Source: Nannocystis pusilla (GTDB lineage Bacteria > Myxococcota_A > Polyangia > Nannocystales > Nannocystaceae). From it: 64,000 bases of DNA. Positions 37,147-45,115 of this stretch are shown one piece after another (the stretch's first letter is position 1; each line of letters opens with the position of its first letter). Where the stretch lies: NCBI RefSeq assembly GCF_026626665.1, contig NZ_JAPNKE010000002.1, forward strand, positions 4,007,168 to 4,071,167, in the 5' to 3' direction. Both the position numbers and the translations under genes were made by a program. The notes beneath the pieces are model-generated. The model saw nothing but the letters and a program-made list of their open reading frames with translations, ran no database searches and was not told the DNA's origin.

Positions 37147-38189
37147 CACTGCGGCGCGTCCATGCGCGTGAGCAGCATGCAGTCGCCGTAGGAGTAGAAG
37201 CGGTAGCCGGCGGCCACCGCCGCGGCGTAGGCCGCCAGCACGCGCTCGCGCCCGCCGAGGCAGCACACCAGCATCAGCAGCGAGCTGCGCGGCAGGTGGA
37301 AGTTGGTGACGATCGCGTCGACCACCCGGAACTCGAAGCCCGGCGCGATCACCAGGTCGGTGGCGCCGGAGAACGGCACCACGGTCCCGCCGCCGGCGCG
37401 CGCCACCGCCTCGAGCGCGCGCGTGGCCGTGGTCCCGATCGCCACCACCGGCCGCCCCTCCGCCTTGGCCGCCGCGATCCGGCTCGCCGCCGCCGCGTCG
37501 ACCTCGATGCGCTCGGCGCCGACCTTGTGCTCGCGCACGTCCTCGGCCTCGAGCGGCAAGAACGTGCCCGGCCCGACGTGCAGGGTGACGCGCACGACGT
37601 CGAGCTGCTCCAGCACCTCGGGCTCCCAGTGCAGCCCGGCGGTCGGCGCCGCGACCGAGCCCGGCTGCGCGGCGTAGACCGTCTGATAGCGGCTCGCGTC
37701 GTCGGCGGTGGGCCCCTCGGGCCGCCGGATGTACGGCGGCAGCGGGACCTCGCCGCGGCTCTGCAGCGCGCTCATCCACTCGCCGGCCTCGACCGCGAAC
37801 ACGCGCGCCCGCGGATCGATCACGTCCGGCTCGACGTAACGAGCGACCCATTCGCCGCAGGTCACGACGTCGCCAGGCCGCAGCCGCTTGGCCCCGCGGA
37901 CCCACGCGCGGAACGTCTGCCCGGGCCCGAGCCCCGGCCGCGGGTCGCTCACCAGCAGCTCCAGCTCGCGCGTCCCGTGCATCACCCGCAGCCGCGCCGG
38001 CACCACCCGCGAGTCGTTCACGACGACGAGCGCTCGCGGATCGAGGAAGCGCGGCAGCTCACGCGCGCGGGCGTGGACCGGCGCCCCCGCGTCGCGCTGC
38101 ACCAGCAGCCGGGCGTCACCGCGCCGCGCCGCCGGCGTCTGGGCGATCTGCTCGGGCGGCAACACGTAGTCGTAGGCGTCAGGACCCAT
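37146..38189 (-). CDS. queA: S-adenosylmethionine:tRNA ribosyltransferase-isomerase QueA
   Basis: A 347-residue enzyme that transfers the ribosyl part of SAM to 7-aminomethyl-7-deazaguanine in tRNA, making epoxyqueuosine. Family motifs are clear: YDYVLPPEQIAQTPA at the start, VVNDSRVVPARL, PLPPYIRRPE, YQTVYA..PGSVAAPTAGLHW, LHVGPGTFLPLEAEDV and TNFHLPRSSLLMLV. ATG start at 38189; no frameshift. tgt is not adjacent, so the queuosine pathway is completed elsewhere. The gene is divergent from a periplasmic protein gene, with a short shared upstream region. Confidence 0.96.
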   Translation of the reverse strand: MGPDAYDYVLPPEQIAQTPAARRGDARLLVQRDAGAPVHARARELPRFLDPRALVVVNDSRVVPARLRVMHGTRELELLVSDPRPGLGPGQTFRAWVRGAKRLRPGDVVTCGEWVARYVEPDVIDPRARVFAVEAGEWMSALQSRGEVPLPPYIRRPEGPTADDASRYQTVYAAQPGSVAAPTAGLHWEPEVLEQLDVVRVTLHVGPGTFLPLEAEDVREHKVGAERIEVDAAAASRIAAAKAEGRPVVAIGTTATRALEAVARAGGGTVVPFSGATDLVIAPGFEFRVVDAIVTNFHLPRSSLLMLVCCLGGRERVLAAYAAAVAAGYRFYSYGDCMLLTRMDAPQ

Positions 38190-38256
38190 AAAAGACGCGC
38201 GGGTTTTGACACACCCGCGCCGCCGCGCACAGTGGCCCCCGCCGCGGCGACGGTCC

Positions 38257-39632
38257 ATGCTCGCCGCAGTGTCCCCCCGCACGCTCGTCACCGCCGCCTC
38301 CCTCGCCCTGCTCGCCCTGGCGCCCGCGCCCGCCCACGGCGGCGAGTCGAGCGCCGAGCGGCTGCACCGCAAGGGCGTCCACTGCATGGAGGAGATCGAG
38401 CGCCGCGACTGCGCGATCGAGCACTTCGAAGAGCTGCTCGACGAGCGCACCGATCGCCGCGAGCTCGTCACTGACGGTCTGCTCCGCCTGGTCAAGCTGT
38501 ACGAGAAGGAGGACCGCCCCGAGGACCTCAAGGCCGCGCTGCGCCGCTTCTGGGACGCCGGCAAGACCGACACCCGCCGCGGACACCTGCCCTACACCGC
38601 CCGGTTTTTGCCCAAGGACTTCGACGTCGTCTTCCACGCCCACATCCAGCGGCTCATGGCCTCGCCGCTGGCCCAGCAGCTCGACGAGATCGCCGAGTAC
38701 GTCCTGACCTGCGACCCGCACGTGCGGGCCCAGCTCGACGACCTGCGGATCCTCCGCAAGGCCCAGCGCAAGTCCCGAGAGACAGGTGTACCTGTTCAAA
38801 GGCCATGTCGGACGTCGTCGCCGAGGAGAAGAAGCGGACCGAGGCGTACAAGAAGCGGCGCGCCCAGGCCGAGGCCGAGGGCCGCCCGCGCCGGCCGGAG
38901 CCGGTGTTCGCCGACGCCACCTGCCAGGTCGCCCGCGCCCTCGGCGACGACACCGTGGCGGCCTGGACCCGCGGCGCGTTCGCCCTCGCGCACCGCGACT
39001 TCCGCCGCTCCGCCGCCATCCTCGAGATCCCCGACCTCGCCGCCAAGCTCGCCGCCGCCACCGCCGCCGGACGACTGCTCGCCCGCGGCGACGACACCTG
39101 GGCGCTCACCCCGCTGCGCTACCAGGGCCAGGAGGTCCTGCTGCGCGTGCTCGACACCGGCGAGCTGGTCGTCGCGCCGCCCGCGGTGATGACCGAGATC
39201 GCCGCCAACTTCGCCCGCGGCAAGCGCACGCTGCCCCGCGAGGTCGACCGCCTCGTCGTCGGCACGCCGGTCGACGCCGGCTTCTTCGCCGTCGCCACCG
39301 AGGCCGCGGTGCAGGAGCTCGGCTTCGGCAACATGTCGAAGGGCCGCCGCGGCCTGCTGCAGATGCTCCTGCCGCGCCCCGAGGGCCTGCAGATGGCCGG
39401 CGTCGCCCACGAGTACTTCGGCTTCTTCCTCCGCATGCCGACCGACACCCCGCTCAAGGCCGGCGCGCTGGTCGGGGTGGTCCAGCGGATGCTCGCCAAC
39501 CAGGCCGAGGCGGACTCCGACAGCGCCGAGTTCCTGCGCCTGCTCGACGTGACTCAAGCCACGGACAAGCGCGCGCTGCTCCTCTCGTACGTCCTGTCGC
39601 GCCGGCAAATCGAGACGATCGTGCTGCAGTGA
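38257..39632 (+). CDS. Unknown exported protein, probably one gene broken at a repeat
   Basis: The first part (ATG 38257) has a signal peptide (TLVTAASLALLALAPAPAHGGE) and a helical domain (ERRDCAIEHFEELLDERTDRREL...LLRLVKLYEKE). It reaches RILRKAQRKS at about 38775. A second frame starts at ATG 38805 with the charged helix VAEEKKRTEAYKKRRAQAEAEG and continues for 275 residues (ALGDDTVAAWTRGAFALAHRDFRR; GFGNMSKGRRGLLQMLLPRPEG). The junction contains the palindrome ACAGGTGTACCTGT and a CATGTC core, and the two parts differ by one frame. A single ~455-residue protein with an indel is more likely than two genes, since the second lacks its own signal and ribosome-binding site. No known family. 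Confidence 0.55.
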
Positions 39633-39660
39633 GCGCCGAGGCGTGGCAGTCTTGTCCCCC

Positions 39661-41355
39661 GTGGCGACCCCCTGTCCGCCGTCCCGCTCCTCGCCTGGCT
39701 CGCGCTCGCCGGCGCGGCACCTGGCGCATCGAGCATGTCCCCGAGCGCAGGTCCTTCGGGACAGGTCCGTTCGGGCATGTCCGATGGACCAGTCATGCTC
39801 GCCGCCCTCGCCCCGGCCCGCGGCGGCAAGGCGGGGCCCGCCGCGGCCCCGTCGCCGAGCCGGCCGTTGCCCAGCCGCCCTACGGCCCCGAGCAGGCCGC
39901 CGCCGACATCGGGCTGGTGTTGACCGGCCGCGGCAAGGACTACCTGCAGGCCCGCGCCCGCCTCGAGCTGCACCCCGCCGTGGCCGCGCCGCTGGTCACC
40001 GCGCGCATGGCCGCCACGCCGGCGCCGACCACCGCCGAGCAGCGCCGCCTGCTCGCCCTGCTCGGCGGCATCGCCCGCCCCGAGGACATCCCGCTGTTCG
40101 CCGAGGCCATGCGCCGCGACGTCGCCGCCGCGGTCAAGCAGTCGCAGGAGCAGGGCATCGAGCTGCCCGCGGCCGAGCCGTGGCGCGAGGTCTTGCGCGC
40201 GCAGGGCCCGCGGCCGCGCCCGCGCTGACGGGGCTCATCGCCGAGAAGTCGTTCACCGAGGAGCTGCGCGGCCTCCTGATCGCCGACCTCGTCGCGGTCA
40301 CCCCGGCCGACAAGCTGCCCGAGCTGGTCGCGCTGGTCGGCCTCGGCGCGCCGACCCTGCGCGCCGCGCTGCGCCAGGCGATCGCCCGCCGCGCCCACAG
40401 CTCCGCCAACGAGCGCGCGCAGCTGATCAAGGTCGTCGACGCCGCGCTCGACGGCAGTGAGCCGGCGCGTCTGCCCGGCCTCGTGCTGCTGCGCGCCGCG
40501 CTGGGCGACGCCGGCGACGCCGCGTTCACCGGTCGCGCCGCCGCCCTCGCCGAGGACGCGGCCGGGGAGTTCGCCGCGCGCGTCGCCGCCGTTCGCGTCC
40601 TCGTCGCGCGCCGCAGCGACCCCGCCGCGCAGGACGTCCTCGCCCGCCTCGTCGAGCAGCACCTCCCCGCCGACAAGCGCGTCGCCCTGCGCAGCGAGAT
40701 CCTCGGCAGCCTCGCCCTCGCCGGCGTCGATGCCACCCGCGCCGCCGCGCTCGTCGAGCGCCTGCAGCTCATCGGCGCCGACGCCCCGCGCGTCGCCACC
40801 GCGGCCTTCGCCGTCGCCGCCCTGCCCGACAGCGGCGCCTGGCTCGACGCCAGCCAGCGCCACGCCTGGCCCGAGGTCCGCGCCGCCGCGCTCGCGCGGG
40901 TCGACGGCCCCTGCTCCACGCCGATCCTCCGCCGCCTGCGCGACGGCACCGCCACCAGCGGCGACACCTTCGAGGCCGACCCCACGGTCGCGCGCGAGGT
41001 CCTGGCCGCGCTCGGCCGCTGCGGCGGACCCGACGCCTTCGCGGCCCTGCAGGCCGTGGTCGTCGACGTCGCGCAGAACGTCGACCGCCGGGCCGAGGCC
41101 GCGCGCCAGCTCGTCGACCGCCACGGCCCCGCCGGCGCCGACGTCGTCGCCGCGGTGCTGCGCGGCACCGACGACCTCGCGGTCGCGCTCCGCCTCGTGC
41201 GCGCGCTGCAGCGCCTCGAGGGCCCCGGCACCGACGACGTGCGCCAGGCCCTGTGCGCCGCGGGCAAGCGCCAGGAGCTGGCCCAGAGCGCTCAGCGGGC
41301 CCTCCGCGGCCTCTTCCCCGACCTCGACGAACCCTGCGCGGGCAACGGACGATGA
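39661..41355 (+). CDS. Exported HEAT-like repeat protein
   Basis: Reconstructed secreted helical-repeat protein of about 560 residues. GTG 39661 followed by one restored base in a C-run gives a signal peptide (SAVPLLAWLALAGAAPGAS). Directly after it comes a 14-bp repeat array translated as S-M-S-P-S-A-G-P-S-G-Q-V-R. The body consists of helical pairs resembling HEAT repeats (PEDIPLFAEAMRRDVAAAV; GLVLLRAALGDAGDAAF; EVRAAALARVDG; AVAREVLAALGRCGGPDAFAALQAV), with CSTPILRRL near the end. Frame changes near 39672, 39850 and 40205. Its stop overlaps the next ATG (ATGA). Probably a scaffold; no enzyme motif. Confidence 0.6.
   Translation: MATPCPPSRSSPGSRSPARHLAHRACPRAQVLRDRSVRACPMDQSCSPPSPRPAAARRGPPRPRRRAGRCPAALRPRAGRRRHRAGVDRPRQGLPAGPRPPRAAPRRGRAAGHRAHGRHAGADHRRAAPPARPARRHRPPRGHPAVRRGHAPRRRRRGQAVAGAGHRAARGRAVARGLARAGPAAAPALTGLIAEKSFTEELRGLLIADLVAVTPADKLPELVALVGLGAPTLRAALRQAIARRAHSSANERAQLIKVVDAALDGSEPARLPGLVLLRAALGDAGDAAFTGRAAALAEDAAGEFAARVAAVRVLVARRSDPAAQDVLARLVEQHLPADKRVALRSEILGSLALAGVDATRAAALVERLQLIGADAPRVATAAFAVAALPDSGAWLDASQRHAWPEVRAAALARVDGPCSTPILRRLRDGTATSGDTFEADPTVAREVLAALGRCGGPDAFAALQAVVVDVAQNVDRRAEAARQLVDRHGPAGADVVAAVLRGTDDLAVALRLVRALQRLEGPGTDDVRQALCAAGKRQELAQSAQRALRGLFPDLDEPCAGNGR
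39734..39800. repeat. 14-bp array following a signal peptide
   Basis: CATG 39734, CAGG 39748, CAGG 39762, CATG 39776 and CAGT 39790, all 14 bp apart. It lies immediately after the putative signal-peptide cleavage region of the HEAT-like protein. Confidence 0.9.
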
Positions 41356-42632
41356 GCACCGGCCGCGACAAGCCCAGGCTCCGCAAGGTCGAGCGCCTCC
41401 ATCTTCAGCGCGGCGACGAGGCGCTGCTGGTCCTGCGCGATCCGACCGGCCTCAGCGAGCAGGTCGCCTTCCCACAGGAGGCCTCGGTCGTGCTCGACGC
41501 GCTCGACGGTCAGCGCACCGTCCCGCAGATCCGCCAGTCCCTGGCGATGCGCGGGATCCTCGACATCGAGCTCGCCGACCTCGAGGCGCTGGTGCGCGAC
41601 CTCGAGGCCGCCGGCTACCTCGACGACGCCGCCTTCCGCGCCCGCTGGGAGGCCATCCACCGCGAGTTCCTGGCCAGCCCGGTCCGCCGCCCGCGCTGGG
41701 CCGGCCTGCTCTACCCCGACGACCCGGCCGCGCTGGCCGAGCTGCTGGCCGCCGCCATACCTGACCCTTCGACCAGGTTCACCGACGCCGGCGCCGCGCT
41801 CGGCGTGCTGCTGCCGCACCAGCCGCTGCTCGCCGCGGGCGCCCCGGCCGACGCGGCCACGCGCGCCGCCGCCGGCCTGTGCGACGAGGTCCTGCGCGGC
41901 CTCCCGCGCGCCCGCGACATCGACCTCGTGGTCGTCCTCGGCACCGACTACCACCCGGGCCTGCAGCCGTTCGTCGTCACCGACAAGCGCTACGCCACCC
42001 CGCGCGGCGAGCTGGCGTCCGACCCGGCGCTGGTGCGGGCGCTCGACCGCCGGCTGCCGTGGATCCGCCGCGAGGAGATCCGCCACCGCGAGGCCATGAG
42101 CCTCGAGCTCGCCGCGGCTGTCCTTCAGCACCTGTACGATGGGACATGTCCTCCGGTACTCCCGGTGCTGTGCGGCCCGGGTGCGATCGAGCTCGACGAG
42201 GGCGGCCCGGTCGAGGCCTTCCTCGCCACCATGGAACATGTCCTCGAGGACAGGCGCGTGCTGTGGTGGGTGACCGCCGAGCTCGGGCACGAGGGTCCGG
42301 CGTACGGCCGGCCCGCGCTGACGAAGGACCGCGCGGCGGCGCTGATGGCCCGCGACCGGGCCGCCCTCGCCGCCCTCGCCGACGGCCGGCCCGACCAGCT
42401 GGGCCGCGTCTGCAAGGACGTCCCGGGCCTCGACCCGCCGAGCGGCACCGCGGCGCTCGTGACCGCCGCGCGCCTGTTCCCCGTCGGCTACGGGGCTGAC
42501 CTCGTCGCCTACGCGGCCGGCCGACCGGTCGGCGCCGACGAGGGCTGGATCGGCCTCGGCGGCGTCCGCTTCACCCGGCCGGTCGCCGACGACGACGACG
42601 ACTTCACGCCTTCGAGCCCGCGAGTCGCATGA
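41352..42632 (+). CDS. MEMO1/AmmeMemoRadiSam-B-like protein
   Basis: A 426-residue protein. Residues 1-110 are an N-terminal helical region reminiscent of PqqD-like winged helices (VLDALDGQRTVPQIRQSLAMRGI...LEALVRDLEAAGYLDD). From ~120 the MEMO fold appears: GLLYPDDPAALAELLAAAIPDP, GVLLPHQPLLAAG, VVLGTDYHPGLQPFVVTDKRYATPRGELASD and DEGWIGLGGVRF. MEMO proteins are extradiol-dioxygenase-like and usually lie near AMMECR1 and a radical-SAM gene; neither is seen here. ATG 41352 overlaps the previous stop. Hairpin repeats are translated at 42131-42151 and 42237-42254 (E-H-V-L-E-D-R). The acidic tail DDDDD overlaps the convergent TetR gene. Confidence 0.75.
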   Translation: MSTGRDKPRLRKVERLHLQRGDEALLVLRDPTGLSEQVAFPQEASVVLDALDGQRTVPQIRQSLAMRGILDIELADLEALVRDLEAAGYLDDAAFRARWEAIHREFLASPVRRPRWAGLLYPDDPAALAELLAAAIPDPSTRFTDAGAALGVLLPHQPLLAAGAPADAATRAAAGLCDEVLRGLPRARDIDLVVVLGTDYHPGLQPFVVTDKRYATPRGELASDPALVRALDRRLPWIRREEIRHREAMSLELAAAVLQHLYDGTCPPVLPVLCGPGAIELDEGGPVEAFLATMEHVLEDRRVLWWVTAELGHEGPAYGRPALTKDRAAALMARDRAALAALADGRPDQLGRVCKDVPGLDPPSGTAALVTAARLFPVGYGADLVAYAAGRPVGADEGWIGLGGVRFTRPVADDDDDFTPSSPRVA

Positions 42633-43197
42633 TCTGCTCGACGGCCTGCTCGACGGTCAGCGGGATCCGGCCCTGCGGGTCGACCGAGGCCTGGGCCGCG
42701 AGCCCGTAGATCACGGCGATGATGCCGCGAGCCACCACCTGCGGGTCGCCGCTCAGCACGCCTTGCTCGACCCCGCGGCGGACGATCTCCGCGTAAGCGG
42801 TCCGCATCTCGACGAAGGTGCGCTCGAGCTTCTCGCGGTACTCCTGGATCTGGCCCGACATCGTCACCAGCAGGTTGCACAGCTTGGCCTCGTCGCCGTG
42901 CTCCACGAACAGGCGGAGGTGATTCGCGGCCACCTGCGCCAGCGCCCGGTCGGCCGGCAGGTCCGGCGGTACGTCCGCCGCCCAGCGCTCCTGCAAGGCC
43001 AGCAACTGCGCGTCCAGGATGTCGTGGAACAGCGACTCCTTGGCCTTGTAGTGGAAATAAACGCCGCCCTTGCTGAGACCGGCGTCGCGGGCGATGTCGA
43101 GGAGTCGCGTCGAGGAGTAGCCGCGGCGCACGAAGCACCGGGTCGCCGCAGCCCGGATCTGCTGCTTGCGCTGGTCGTCGATCTTCTGGCGTGTCAT
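42604..43197 (-). CDS. TetR-family regulator
   Basis: A 197-residue repressor. The HTH is typical: IRAAATRCFVRRGYSSTRLLDIARDAGLSKGGVYFHYKAKESLFHDIL. The C-terminal domain (LQERWAADVPPDLPADRALAQVAANHLRLF...; MSGQIQEYREKLERTFVEMRTAYAEIVRRGV) resembles the TetR_C_6-like group. ATG 43197. Its 3' end overlaps the MEMO-like gene by 29 bp in convergent orientation. A small inverted repeat 40 bp upstream could be its own operator. No target gene is adjacent, so its role is unknown. Confidence 0.88.
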   Translation of the reverse strand: MTRQKIDDQRKQQIRAAATRCFVRRGYSSTRLLDIARDAGLSKGGVYFHYKAKESLFHDILDAQLLALQERWAADVPPDLPADRALAQVAANHLRLFVEHGDEAKLCNLLVTMSGQIQEYREKLERTFVEMRTAYAEIVRRGVEQGVLSGDPQVVARGIIAVIYGLAAQASVDPQGRIPLTVEQAVEQIMRLAGSKA

Positions 43198-43236
43198 CTC
43201 GGCTCCCCACCCTCCCGGCGCCTGGGCGGCGCCCCC

Positions 43237-43258
43237 GGTCTCCACGCTAACGGAGACC
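43237..43258. promoter_or_regulatory. Possible operator upstream of TetR gene
   Basis: GGTCTCC (43237-43243), 8 bp, GGAGACC (43252-43258), a perfect 7-bp dyad 40 bp upstream of the TetR start. Autoregulation is inferred from position only. The rest of the gap 43259-43520 shows no gene. Confidence 0.4.
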
Positions 43259-43520
43259 CCCACCGGTCTGTAAAGCCGCCTCGCAGCCTCACGAACGACG
43301 GGTGATATCGGCCCTCTCGCCGCGAACGGCCGCGGAGACGCTGCCAGGCCCGCGGATCGGGCAGGTCGCGCGCAGCGGGCGGTATCGGCCCTCGCACGCG
43401 TCGATCTCCGTCGTCGTGAGCTCGCTGCCGGAGGGCGATGCCGCCCGGCGCGACGCGACCCCTTGGCCCGGGCGCTCCTGAATAAGACACTAAGTCGCGC
43501 GTCCTGGACGCCGAGGTTTT

Positions 43521-44120
43521 ATGCGCAAGCTGCTTCCGGTCTTCATGGCCCTCGCCTTCACCCTGCCCGCCTGCTCCTTCTCGTATTCGTCGTCTCGCGG
43601 CTCGGGCACGCAGGGCACCTCCAACGGGTCCCAGAAGGGCAAGGGCAAGGGCAAGCCGGCGCGTCAGGCCGCGGTCGATTCGTCGAGCACCTCAGCTCCG
43701 ACTCCCGCGGCTCAGCCTGCCGCCACGCCCGAGCCCGCTGCGACGCCCGAGCCCGCGACCACGCCGGACCCCGCTCCGACCCGGTCCACCGACGACACCC
43801 AGCCGCCGCGCGCCGACGAGTCGACGCCCGCGCGAGCCGGCGGCACGCCGACCGTCGCCACCTCCGCCCGCCTCGCCGCGCCGGGCAGCCAGCCGACCGA
43901 GCCGAAGAGCGCCTCGCTGGTGACCACCCGCGAGGGCGAGGCGCCCAAGCCCGGCGTCGGCACGCTCAGCGCCAGCGACGGCAAGCCCAAGACCGGCCCC
44001 GGCACCATCTCCAGCAGCCCCAGCAAGCCCAAGGGCAAGACCAGCCCCGTCGGCCTGACCGCCGCGCCGAAGACCACCGAGCCGCCGAAGAACGACGCCA
44101 AGCTGGCCGCGCCGCAGTGA
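43521..44120 (+). CDS. Low-complexity lipoprotein
   Basis: A 199-residue exported protein with a clear lipoprotein signal (LLPVFMALAFTLPACSF, lipobox LPAC). After the cysteine the sequence is Ser/Gly-rich, then dominated by Pro, Ala, Thr and Lys with short repeats (ATPEPAATPEPATTPDP; GKGKGKP). There is no folded domain, so a spacer or surface-decorating role is the most that can be suggested. Its coding sequence is intact. A strong terminator hairpin follows 26 bp after the stop. Confidence 0.75.
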   Translation: MRKLLPVFMALAFTLPACSFSYSSSRGSGTQGTSNGSQKGKGKGKPARQAAVDSSSTSAPTPAAQPAATPEPAATPEPATTPDPAPTRSTDDTQPPRADESTPARAGGTPTVATSARLAAPGSQPTEPKSASLVTTREGEAPKPGVGTLSASDGKPKTGPGTISSSPSKPKGKTSPVGLTAAPKTTEPPKNDAKLAAPQ

Positions 44121-44146
44121 ACCTCGCGCCCGTCCCGCAGTGGATC

Positions 44147-44179
44147 AAGGGCCATGACCATGCGGTCATGGCCCTTTTT
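44147..44179. terminator. Bidirectional terminator built from CATG repeats
   Basis: AAGGGCCATGACC (44147-44159), loop ATGC, GGTCATGGCCCTT (44164-44176), followed by TTT: a perfect 13-bp stem with a T-run, and an A-rich side for the opposite strand. It lies between the lipoprotein (+) and HU-like gene (-). The stem contains CATG cores of the dispersed repeat, so here the repeat family forms a functional-looking terminator. Confidence 0.9.
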
Positions 44180-44256
44180 CATGTCGATTCGGACATGCTC
44201 GAAGGGCCATGACCGCGAGGCCATGACCCTTTCTACATGTCCTCGCGGACAGCTAC
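44180..44256. repeat. Six-unit 14-bp array after the terminator
   Basis: Cores at 44180, 44194, 44208, 44222, 44236 (CATG) and 44250 (CAGC), exact 14-bp phase. It runs from the terminator to the stop codon of the HU-like gene. Confidence 0.93.
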
Positions 44257-44900
44257 GAGCGCGAGCCGGTGCGCGCGTGGGCGCGGCGGCCGGGGACGTC
44301 GGCGCGCTGCATCGGCGCGGGCGGCAGCTCGAGCCGCGGGTCGGCCGGCTCCTGGCGGCGCAGCACCGCGAGCGAGACCTCGTCGAACTCGTCGTCGGCG
44401 TCGTCCTCCTCGAGGTCCTCGCGCGCGGTGAAGCGGCGGCGGAGGATCAGCGCCTCGTCGGCCTCGTCCGCCTCCTCGGCGACCTCGTCCTCGTCGAGCT
44501 CGTCGAGCTCGGCCGGGTCGACGCTGGGCGGCTGCAGCTCGAGCTGCGCCGGCGAGGTGCGCCGCTTGCGGGCCGCGGGGGCCTTGCCGGCCGGCACGTT
44601 GAGGCTGGCGCGCAGCTCGACGCCCGGGCGGAAGTCGATGGTGAACGCCGCGTCGATCGTCATCGGCTCGAGCGTCCGCGGGTTGACGCCCTTGCGAGCC
44701 GAGCGCTTCTTCTTGGTGAAGGTGCCGAAGCCGGGGAACGTGAAGCGCGGGCTCTGAGCCCGGGTCACTCGCGCCTTGACGAAGTACGCGGAGAGCTCCC
44801 CGAAGGCGATCTCGAGGATCTGCTGCACACACTTCTTCGTGATGTCCGGCGGCAGATCACGATTGCGTGCGATTTTTTCGATGAGTTCAGCCTTCGTCAT
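44253..44900 (-). CDS. HU/IHF-family DNA-binding protein with long acidic tail
   Basis: A 215-residue protein; normal HU is about 90. Residues 1-95 are HU-like (MTKAELIEKIARNRDLPPDITKKCVQQILEIAFGELSAYF..., FTFPGFGTFTKKKRSARKGVNPRTLEPM). A C-terminal extension is strongly acidic (DELDEDEVAEEADEADEA, DDADDEFDE) and ends with an Arg-rich segment. HU proteins bend DNA and organise the nucleoid; the acidic arm could modulate binding. ATG start at 44900, with no visible ribosome-binding site but an 11-bp stem immediately upstream. The symbol is left blank because HU and IHF types cannot be told apart here. Confidence 0.85.
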   Translation of the reverse strand: MTKAELIEKIARNRDLPPDITKKCVQQILEIAFGELSAYFVKARVTRAQSPRFTFPGFGTFTKKKRSARKGVNPRTLEPMTIDAAFTIDFRPGVELRASLNVPAGKAPAARKRRTSPAQLELQPPSVDPAELDELDEDEVAEEADEADEALILRRRFTAREDLEEDDADDEFDEVSLAVLRRQEPADPRLELPPAPMQRADVPGRRAHARTGSRS

Positions 44901-44940
44901 CGCGTCGCCACAGAACCGTGACTGTAGAAGTGGCGACGCG
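44901..44940 (-). promoter_or_regulatory. 11-bp stem abutting the HU-like start codon
   Basis: CGCGTCGCCAC (44901-44911), 18-nt loop, GTGGCGACGCG (44930-44940): a perfect dyad that ends at the base before the ATG (on the minus strand). In RNA it would occlude the place of a Shine-Dalgarno sequence; in DNA it could be a protein-binding site. Autoregulation is an inference. The rest of the gap to 45115 holds no gene. Confidence 0.7.
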
Positions 44941-45115
44941 ACACGTCAACTGTACTGCCGAACAGCATCAGCCGCTGACAGGACACGCGCCGAAGAATCT
45001 GGATGCGAGGAATTTCGCGGCGCTGCCCCCACGAGCGGCGCGTGACGAAATTCTCCACAGCGCTTCGCACGTAGAATTCCGTCGATCGTCCGGGCATTGC
45101 ATGTGCATGAGGAGA

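Noticed and set aside
44201..44235. Second terminator hairpin
   Set aside because: GGCCATGACC is repeated directly, not inverted, so no strong stem forms.
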